From contig JAKAQU010000053.1 of NCBI GenBank assembly GCA_021819535.1, forward strand, positions 1 through 11,542: a stretch of 11,542 nt of DNA, given 5' to 3'. The notes beneath the pieces are model-generated. The model had not been told where the DNA came from and ran no database searches. It saw nothing but the letters and a program-made list of their open reading frames with translations. Source of the stretch: Pseudomonadota bacterium (GTDB lineage Bacteria > Pseudomonadota > Alphaproteobacteria > Acetobacterales > Acetobacteraceae). Position numbers and translations under genes: made by a program. Below are positions 6,892 through 11,542 of this stretch, in pieces. The number at the start of each line of letters is the position of its first letter. The first letter of the stretch is position 1.

Positions 6892-7914
6892 ATGGCCAAG
6901 AAATCTTTCCGCCAGGCGGTGAACGAGGCGTTGAGCCAGGAGATGGCGCGCGATCCGCGCGTCATCGTCATGGGCGAGGATGTCGCCGGCGGCCTCGGCG
7001 CGCCCGGCGAGGACGATGCCTGGGGCGGCCCGCTCGGCGTGACCAAGGGGCTGATGAAGCAGTTCGGGCGCGAGCGGGTGCTTGATACGCCGATCACCGA
7101 AAGCGGTTTCATCGGGGCGGCGGCGGGTGCCGCTCTCACCGGGCTGCGCCCGGTCGCCGATCTCATGTTCGTCGATTTCATGGGGGTGTGCTTCGATCAG
7201 ATTTTCAACCAGGCGGCCAAGTTCAAATACATGTTCGGCGGCAAGGCGCGCACTCCGCTCGTCATCCGCACCATGTACGGCGGCGGGTTCCGTGCCGCGA
7301 GCCAGCACAGCCAGTGCCTCTATCCGCTGTTCACCCACATCCCCGGCCTCAAGGTCGCGATCCCGTCTTCGCCCTACGAAGCCAAGGGGCTTTTGATCCA
7401 GGCGATCAGGGACGACGATCCGGTGATCTTCTTCGAGCATAAAATGCTCTATGACATCGAGGAAGAGGTGCCGGACGAGCCCTATACCCTCCCGTTCGGG
7501 GAGGCCAATCTCACCCGCGAGGGCGATGACGTCACCATCGTCGCCTTCGGGCGGATGGTGATGCTCGCCAACGAGGCGGCCGACCGGCTGGCCGGCGAGG
7601 GGATCGCCTGCACCGTGATCGATCCGCGCACCACCTCGCCGCTCGACATCGAGACGATCCTCGAAGAGGTGCGGGCGACCGGGCGGCTGGTGGTGGTGGA
7701 CGAGGCCCATCCGCGCTGCAACATGGCGACCGATATTTCCGCCCAAATCGCCGAGCGCGCTTTCGAGGCGCTCCGCGCGCCGATCCGCATGGTTGTGCCG
7801 CCGCATACGCCGGTGCCGTTTTCGCCAGCCCTCGAGGATATCTATCTGCCGAGCGTGGCGAAAATCGTCGATGCCGTGCGCGCGGTGATGGCGGGCGGGC
7901 GCAAGGCGGCCTAG
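6892..7914 (+). CDS. acoB: acetoin dehydrogenase E1 component, beta subunit
   Basis: Transketolase-type beta chain that completes the E1 active sites with AcoA. The protein has 340 residues, as usual for AcoB. It begins with FRQAVNEAL and GEDVAGGLG, then the EDDAWGGPLGVTKGL segment that is characteristic of acetoin E1-beta compared with pyruvate dehydrogenase beta. Further blocks are DTPITESGFIGAAAGAA, a FVDFMGVCFDQIFNQAAK helix, HSQCLYPLFTHIPGLKVAIPSSP, and the C-terminal transketolase domain with DPRTTSPLD and VVVDEAHP. GAGAGGGG before ATG 6892 is the ribosome binding site. It sits 12 nt after acoA and 1 nt before acoC, so the three are one operon. Confidence 0.92.
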   Translation: MAKKSFRQAVNEALSQEMARDPRVIVMGEDVAGGLGAPGEDDAWGGPLGVTKGLMKQFGRERVLDTPITESGFIGAAAGAALTGLRPVADLMFVDFMGVCFDQIFNQAAKFKYMFGGKARTPLVIRTMYGGGFRAASQHSQCLYPLFTHIPGLKVAIPSSPYEAKGLLIQAIRDDDPVIFFEHKMLYDIEEEVPDEPYTLPFGEANLTREGDDVTIVAFGRMVMLANEAADRLAGEGIACTVIDPRTTSPLDIETILEEVRATGRLVVVDEAHPRCNMATDISAQIAERAFEALRAPIRMVVPPHTPVPFSPALEDIYLPSVAKIVDAVRAVMAGGRKAA

Positions 7915-7915
7915 C

Positions 7916-9031
7916 ATGGCACAGCTCCATGTCCTGGTGATGCCGAAAATGGGGCTGTCGATGACCGAGGGCATGGTCGCGCGCTGGCTCAAGGGGGTGG
8001 GCGAGCAAGTCGCCTCTGGCGAGGAAGTGGCCGAGATCGAGACCAGCAAAATCACCGCCGCCTATGAAAGCCCAGCGCATGGCACGCTCCGACGCCAGAT
8101 CGTCGCCCCCGGCGTGATGGTGCCGGTGGGGGCGCCGATCGGGGTGATCGCCGAGAGCGGGGCCGGCGAGGCTGAGGCCGACGAGGCGGCGATCGATGCC
8201 TTCATCGCCGCCCGCGAGGCCGATTTCGCCGACGTCCAGACCAAGGCCGCGCCACCCCCCGCGCCGCGAACCGTCGCAACCGAAATCGGCCCGCTCCAGG
8301 TGCTCGAGGCCGGGCCCGAGGCTGCCCCGCCCTTGGTGCTCATCCACGGCTTCGGCGGCGATCTCGGCAACTGGATGTTCCTCCAGCCCCTTTTGGCCGA
8401 GCGCTTTCGCACCTTGGCGATCGATCTTCCCGGCCATGGCGGCTCGACGAAGACGCTTGCGGGCGCCAATATTCCGGCGCTCGCGCGGGCGGTCGCGGCG
8501 TTTCTGCGCGCGGAGGGGATCGGGTGCGCCCATCTCGTCGGCCATTCGCTCGGCGGGGCGGTCGCGCTCGCGCTTGCCGCCGAAGCGTTGTCGCTGTCGC
8601 TGATCGCCCCGGCCGGGCTCGGGCCGGAAATCAACATGGACTATATCAGCGGCTTCATCGCCGCCCGCCGCGCGCGGCAATTGCAGCCGGTGCTCGGCCT
8701 CTTGTTCGCCGATCCCTCCCTGGTCGGGCGCGAGATGGTGGAGGGCGTTCTGCGCTATAAGCGCATCGATGGCGTGGAGGCGGCGCTTCAGGCGATCGCC
8801 GCGGCCAATTTCGCCGCCGGGCGGCAAAGTGGCGCCTTCCGCGCGACGCTAGAGGCGATCCGGGTGCCGACCCTCATCGTCTGGGGTGAGGATGACCGGA
8901 TCATCCCCGTCGCCCACGCTGATGCCCTGCCGGCGTCGGTTCGCGTCGTCCGTTTTCCCGCGACCGGCCACATGGCCCACATGGAACGCGCGGCCGACCT
9001 CGCCCGGCTGATCATGGAGACGGCGCGGTAA
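7916..9031 (+). CDS. acoC: acetoin dehydrogenase E2: lipoyl domain fused to alpha/beta hydrolase
   Basis: E2 of the acetoin-cleaving complex, carrying the acetyl group from E1 to CoA. Residues 3-80 are a biotinyl/lipoyl domain (PKMGLSMTEG at 10-19; lipoylated K45 in EIETSKITAAYE). A charged, then Ala/Pro-rich linker covers about 81-120. From about 125 it is an alpha/beta hydrolase fold: IHGFGGD (oxyanion side, 143-149), DLPGHGGS, nucleophile elbow GHSLGG (S211), GEDDRIIP (D327 the likely acid) and TGHMAH (H352 the likely base). There is no peripheral-subunit-binding domain and no classic 2-oxoacid dehydrogenase acyltransferase domain. This architecture is known for AcoC of Pseudomonas and Ralstonia and is what identifies the operon. 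At 371 residues it matches AcoC length. No E3 gene follows; the next gene is convergent 15 bp away. Confidence 0.92.
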   Translation: MAQLHVLVMPKMGLSMTEGMVARWLKGVGEQVASGEEVAEIETSKITAAYESPAHGTLRRQIVAPGVMVPVGAPIGVIAESGAGEAEADEAAIDAFIAAREADFADVQTKAAPPPAPRTVATEIGPLQVLEAGPEAAPPLVLIHGFGGDLGNWMFLQPLLAERFRTLAIDLPGHGGSTKTLAGANIPALARAVAAFLRAEGIGCAHLVGHSLGGAVALALAAEALSLSLIAPAGLGPEINMDYISGFIAARRARQLQPVLGLLFADPSLVGREMVEGVLRYKRIDGVEAALQAIAAANFAAGRQSGAFRATLEAIRVPTLIVWGEDDRIIPVAHADALPASVRVVRFPATGHMAHMERAADLARLIMETAR

Positions 9032-9046
9032 CGGAAGCCCCCCGTC

Positions 9047-10255
9047 TCATCCGCGCGGGCGGGCGAGGCCCGCGAGCAGGGCGCCGAGGCTCGCGGCCAG
9101 CATCAGAAGGGCCATGGGCCGCGCCGTGCCGTCGTTGAGGAGGCCGACGGCGGTGCTGAAGAGGGCGCCGAGAAGGAACTGGCCGGTGCCCATCAGCGCC
9201 GAGGCGCTGGCGGCTTGGGCGGCGTGGCGCGAGAGGGCGCCGACCGTGGTGGTGGGCATCAGGAAGCCGAGCGAGGCGAGAAACAAAAACAGCGGCAGGG
9301 CAAGGCCCGGGACATGCCCCCAGAGGGTGAAGGCGTCGAGCGTGAGGAGGAAGGTCGCGAGCACGGCCATGGCGACGGCCGTGTTGATCACGCGGTCGGT
9401 GCCGAAGCGCGGCAGAAGGCGCGCATTGATTTGCGCTGAGAAAATGAACCCCGCGGCGTTGGCGCCGAACAGCATGCCGTAATGCGCCGGCGTCACCCGG
9501 TATTGGCTGATATAGGCGGCGGGCGAGCCGCCGAGATAGGCGAACAGCCCGGCCATGGCGAAGCCGCCGCAGAGCGCGTTGGTGACGAAACGCGGCTCAC
9601 GCGCGATTTGCGCGTAGCGGGCGAGGAGGCCGAGCGGGCCGAGCCGGATGCGCCGATTTTGCGCGAGCGTGTCGGGGAGAAAGCGCCACACCAGGACCGC
9701 CGATACGGCGCCATAGAAGGTCGCGATCCAGAAGATCAACCGCCATCCCGCGATGGCGAGCACCGCGCCGCCGGCGGCCGGGGCCAGGATCGGCACCACG
9801 CCCATCACCAGCATGAGCCGCGAGAGCATCCTTGCCGCCTCGTGCCCGTCGGTGAGATCGCGGACCACGGCGCGCGGCACCACCATGCTCGCCGAGCCGC
9901 CGATCGCAGCGAGCACGCGGCAGAGCGAAAACGTCCACAACCCCGGCGCGAGCGCGCAGCCGGCGGAGGCGGCGGCGTAGAGAAGGGTTCCGAGCATCAG
10001 CGGCGCGCGCCGCCCGAACCGGTCCGAGAGCGAGCCATGGGTGATCTGGCCGATGGCGAGGCCGATGAACCAGGCGGCGAGCGTGATTTGTGCGCTCCCC
10101 GCATGGCCACCGAAATCGGCTTCGATCAGCGGGAAGGCGGGAAGATACATATCGGTCGAGACCGGGCCGACCGCGGTGAGGACGCCGAGCAGCAAGGTCA
10201 GCCAGAGAGGGGCGGTCATGCCGGGGCGCAAATTCACGTATTGGCTCACTCTCAT
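9047..10255 (-). CDS. Bcr/CflA family multidrug MFS transporter
   Basis: Inner-membrane, proton-driven exporter of the major facilitator superfamily, drug:H+ antiporter type with 12 helices. The protein has 402 residues, the family's usual size. The first helix carries the Bcr/CflA mark VSTDMYLPAFP (32-42) and the loop after helix 2 has the MFS motif GSLSDRFGRR (74-83). Hydrophobic segments recur along the whole length, ending LGALLAGLARPRG. The start is uncertain: ATG 10255 and ATG 10219 (390 residues) are both plausible and neither has a good Shine-Dalgarno; the open frame continuing to 10549 overlaps the next gene's control region. It converges on acoC with a 15-bp gap and no hairpin between. 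The substrate is unknown (bicyclomycin, chloramphenicol, sulfonamides or small metabolites in relatives). Confidence 0.88.
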   Translation of the reverse strand: MRVSQYVNLRPGMTAPLWLTLLLGVLTAVGPVSTDMYLPAFPLIEADFGGHAGSAQITLAAWFIGLAIGQITHGSLSDRFGRRAPLMLGTLLYAAASAGCALAPGLWTFSLCRVLAAIGGSASMVVPRAVVRDLTDGHEAARMLSRLMLVMGVVPILAPAAGGAVLAIAGWRLIFWIATFYGAVSAVLVWRFLPDTLAQNRRIRLGPLGLLARYAQIAREPRFVTNALCGGFAMAGLFAYLGGSPAAYISQYRVTPAHYGMLFGANAAGFIFSAQINARLLPRFGTDRVINTAVAMAVLATFLLTLDAFTLWGHVPGLALPLFLFLASLGFLMPTTTVGALSRHAAQAASASALMGTGQFLLGALFSTAVGLLNDGTARPMALLMLAASLGALLAGLARPRG

Positions 10256-10300
10256 CGCGCCATTAAAGCGCCGGCTCGGCAGAAACGTCCCGGCAGGAAA

Positions 10301-10347
10301 TGCCGCTCTTCTCTTGCGCCCCTCACATAGGGCCAAGAGGGGCGGCA
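10301..10347. repeat. imperfect inverted repeat upstream of the -24/-12 promoter pair
   Basis: TGCCGCTCTTCTCTTG (10301-10316) is matched in inverted orientation by CAAGAGGGGCGGCA (10334-10347): TGCCGC and CTCTTG pair with CAAGAG and GCGGCA, with unequal spacers. It lies 18-65 bp upstream of the sigma-54-like site. It could be a regulator site for the divergent pair or a hairpin; enhancer sites for RpoN activators usually lie somewhat further upstream. Confidence 0.35.
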
Positions 10348-10364
10348 GCGCGAGCGCAAAATTC

Positions 10365-10380
10365 TGGCACGGGGTTTGCT
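10365..10380 (+). promoter_or_regulatory. sigma-54 (RpoN) -24/-12 promoter, exact consensus
   Basis: TGGCACGGGGTTTGCT matches the RpoN consensus TGGCACR-N4-TTGCW at every fixed position. GG (10366-10367) and GC (10378-10379) have the required spacing. Transcription would start near 10391 and give a leader of about 95 nt for the small gene at 10485. Such promoters need an AAA+ enhancer-binding activator; none is encoded in the window. Confidence 0.65.
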
Positions 10381-10386
10381 TAATTT

Positions 10387-10402
10387 TGGTGCGGGGGTTG
10401 CT
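10387..10402 (+). promoter_or_regulatory. second -24/-12-like site, 22 bp downstream
   Basis: TGGTGCGGGGGTTGCT keeps the GG (10388-10389) and GC (10400-10401) elements at correct spacing. It matches the upstream site at 13 of 16 positions; over the first 19 positions of the 22-bp units the match is 16 of 19, including the following TAA. It may be a duplicated promoter or a second RpoN contact. A further GGTTTGC at 10409-10415 lacks an upstream GG. Confidence 0.45.
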
Positions 10403-10427
10403 TAACGAGGTTTGCGTATTGTCCCCG

Positions 10428-10444
10428 CGTTCCATGAGGGAACG
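10428..10444. promoter_or_regulatory. perfect 6-bp dyad in the leader of the small gene
   Basis: CGTTCC (10428-10433) and GGAACG (10439-10444) flank ATGAG. It lies just downstream of the expected transcription start, so it could be an operator or a small RNA hairpin. It does not fit the alphaproteobacterial LexA box (GTTC-N7-GTTC direct repeat). Confidence 0.3.
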
Positions 10445-10484
10445 TTCGCCTCGACAGGGTTTCGTCAGCATTGGAGAGCGCGCC

Positions 10485-10946
10485 ATGATCAGCCATGTTT
10501 CCCACCGGTTGCTCAACCAGGGCTGGACGACGCCCGCCGGCACAGGCAACGCCGATATCTATGCCGCGATGGATACGCAGCAAAACGCCGCACCGAGCAG
10601 CGCCGCGGCGATGGCAAACAATGCCAGCGCCGCGGCCGGCCTGGGCGCGGGCGCACCCTCATTCGCCGCCGCCATGAACGCGGCGAGCGTTCTTTCGCAG
10701 ACCAATGCCGCAGATGGCGGTGACGACGAGACGGCCGATACCGGCACCGGCTCGACCGCCAATCCCGAACAAGTCGCGCTCGCCGGGCCGATGCTCGGCC
10801 ATCATCACGCCTCCGCTCTCGTGACCACCCAGCAAGGCGCCCCGACCTCGGGCACGACAGGGCAGGCATCGGGCTCGACCGCCCCCGCGACCCCGGTCGC
10901 CAACGCGCTTCGCGCCTATCAATCCGCCGCCCGCGGCCTTCATTGA
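10485..10946 (+). CDS. unrecognised Ala-rich, lysine- and cysteine-free small protein
   Basis: I do not recognise this gene. It encodes 153 residues and is supported by GGAGAG 6 nt before ATG 10485, coding-type third-position GC, and its own promoter-like sequence. The product has no Lys and no Cys, only three Arg, and about 25 percent Ala (38 of 153), with much Gly, Ser and Thr; it is acidic overall. Residues 1-28 (MISHVSHRLLNQGW onward) and the last 14 (ANALRAYQSAARGL region) look more structured; the middle is low complexity and probably disordered. An HHH occurs near residue 109. No signal peptide or membrane segment is visible. Composition and sigma-54-like control would fit a secretion or flagellar-type substrate, a storage or stress protein, or a lineage-specific protein; none of these is demonstrated. 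Confidence 0.75.
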   Translation: MISHVSHRLLNQGWTTPAGTGNADIYAAMDTQQNAAPSSAAAMANNASAAAGLGAGAPSFAAAMNAASVLSQTNAADGGDDETADTGTGSTANPEQVALAGPMLGHHHASALVTTQQGAPTSGTTGQASGSTAPATPVANALRAYQSAARGLH

Positions 10947-10969
10947 GCGTGTTCTATCAGTGATCAGGG

Positions 10970-11011
10970 CAGGGGCTTTGCCCCTGACCCCACCAAAGGC
11001 AATGCCTTTGG
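10970..11011. repeat. double-hairpin intergenic element
   Basis: Two hairpins lie side by side: CAGGGGC-TTT-GCCCCTG (10970-10986) and CCAAAGGC-AAT-GCCTTTGG (10993-11011). They begin 23 nt after the stop of the small gene and probably end its transcript. From memory, this GGGGC..GCCCC plus CCAAAGG..CCTTTGG arrangement is a very common intergenic repeat in Acetobacteraceae and Methylobacterium. The remainder of the gap to dnaQ holds no gene I can support. Confidence 0.6.
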
Positions 11012-11120
11012 AAACCGATCTGAAATGCGGAGCTTGGGCGCCAGCACCCTCGGGTCGCAAGGGGAAGGAGGGAGAGCGCCCCGGTTACTTTGATGCGATA
11101 GTGCTCCCACAGTTCAGACC

Positions 11121-11140
11121 GTCCGTCCTGAGGATCGGAC
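11121..11140 (-). terminator. possible hairpin downstream of dnaQ
   Basis: GTCCG (11121-11125) pairs with CGGAC (11136-11140), and CCT with AGG pairs extend it past a bulge. It lies 6 nt beyond the dnaQ stop on the minus strand. There is no T tract, so the call is weak. Confidence 0.3.
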
Positions 11141-11146
11141 CATGCT

Positions 11147-11542
11147 CTAGCCGCGCCAGATCGGGTCTTTGATCTTGGCGAGAAATGCCGCGTGCGCCGC
11201 GCGCTCGGCGACACTCACGGCGATCGGGCGCGGGCTGCGCGCCCGCTCATGGGCATAGGTGATGGCCGGAACCACGGCGCCCGCCTCGGCCGCGAGGTCG
11301 AGCCCACGCTGGCGCCCGCCGGTGAGTTCGACATAGACCTCGGCCAATAGCCGGCAATCGAGCAGCGCGTTATGGGTGGTGCGTGCGGAAAGATCGATCG
11401 CAAAGCGCCGGCAGAGCGCATCCAGGCTGTTGGGCAGCCCGGGAAACCGCGTCTTGGCGAGCGCGAGCGTGTCGATCATGCGCGCGCGATCGAGCGGCGG
11501 ACGATCGAGGCGCGCCAGTTCGGCATCGACGAAAGCAAAATC
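11147..11542 (-). CDS. dnaQ: DNA polymerase III epsilon subunit, 3'-5' exonuclease (C-terminal part; 5' end outside window)
   Basis: Proofreading exonuclease of the replicative polymerase core. The window holds the last 131 residues; the frame runs open off the right edge, so the N-terminal Exo I (DxE) motif is not visible. The visible part starts DFAFVDAELARLDRPPL, continues MIDTLALAKTRFPGLPNSLDALCRRF, and contains the Exo III motif HNALLD with catalytic His (codon 11372-11374) and Asp (codon 11357-11359), followed by LLAEVYVELTGGRQ, as in bacterial epsilon subunits. The last 45 or so residues are the flexible tail that would contact the alpha subunit. The stop is TAG at 11147-11149. An internal Met at 11479 is not the start. 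Confidence 0.93.
   Translation of the reverse strand, partial: DFAFVDAELARLDRPPLDRARMIDTLALAKTRFPGLPNSLDALCRRFAIDLSARTTHNALLDCRLLAEVYVELTGGRQRGLDLAAEAGAVVPAITYAHERARSPRPIAVSVAERAAHAAFLAKIKDPIWRG

Noticed and set aside
5806..8055. 749-codon open frame on the minus strand across acoA and acoB
   Set aside because: It lies fully antisense to two clearly recognised genes, its translation is Arg/His/Asp-rich with no family resemblance, and such frames are expected opposite high-GC coding sequence.
5914..9031. Pyruvate or branched-chain keto-acid dehydrogenase as identity of the E1/E2 genes
   Set aside because: The E2 is lipoyl plus alpha/beta hydrolase with no catalytic acyltransferase domain, and E1-beta has the AWGGPLGVTKGL segment; both point to the acetoin complex.
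10960..11172. 70-codon plus-strand frame after the small gene
   Set aside because: It runs through the double-hairpin element and into the antisense of dnaQ, with no ribosome binding site.

Overview
The window is high-GC chromosomal DNA from an alphaproteobacterium. The best guess is family Acetobacteraceae (Acidiphilium/Acidocella-like). This rests on the GC-rich third codon positions, the style of the protein sequences (DnaQ, the CHAP protein, the short HolC) and the two hairpin-rich intergenic elements. It is an inference from recall, not from a search. Most of the window is ordinary core and metabolic gene content; I see no insertion sequence, phage, CRISPR array, tRNA or rRNA.

Layout. 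A 3'-truncated cysQ-type phosphatase (minus strand, 1-759) diverges from pepA-holC (plus, 857-2796), a leucyl aminopeptidase and DNA polymerase III chi subunit pair often found together in Proteobacteria. A hairpin-rich intergenic element (about 2819-2885) separates holC from a class III omega-amino acid:pyruvate aminotransferase (2973-4307). That gene converges, across a strong GC hairpin, on a secreted CHAP-domain protein (minus, 4355-5173). A YoaB-like RidA-family protein (minus, 5374-5724) diverges from acoABC (5914-9031). The acoABC cluster encodes E1-alpha, E1-beta and a lipoyl/alpha-beta-hydrolase E2 of an acetoin-cleaving complex. acoC converges, with a gap of only 15 bp, on a Bcr/CflA-type MFS exporter (minus, 9047-10255). 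A small lysine-free and cysteine-free Ala-rich protein (10485-10946) follows. The window ends with a double-hairpin element and the C-terminal part of dnaQ (minus, 11147-11542, continuing past the edge).

How the genes work together. acoABC would convert acetoin, CoA and NAD+ to acetaldehyde and acetyl-CoA. The E3 dihydrolipoamide dehydrogenase and any AcoR-type activator are not in the window. HolC and DnaQ are both parts of the DNA polymerase III holoenzyme but lie at opposite ends and are not co-transcribed.

The most unusual signal is upstream of the small protein at 10485. The sequence at 10365-10380 is an exact match to the sigma-54 (RpoN) -24/-12 consensus, and a second, slightly diverged copy lies exactly 22 bp downstream at 10387-10402. 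A strong ribosome binding site follows. This suggests RpoN-dependent expression of an unrecognised, probably disordered protein. Smaller oddities are three CCATCAG repeats between ridA and acoA, a 20-bp tandem duplication over the cysQ start, and a mini-ORF whose stop codon overlaps the aminotransferase start.
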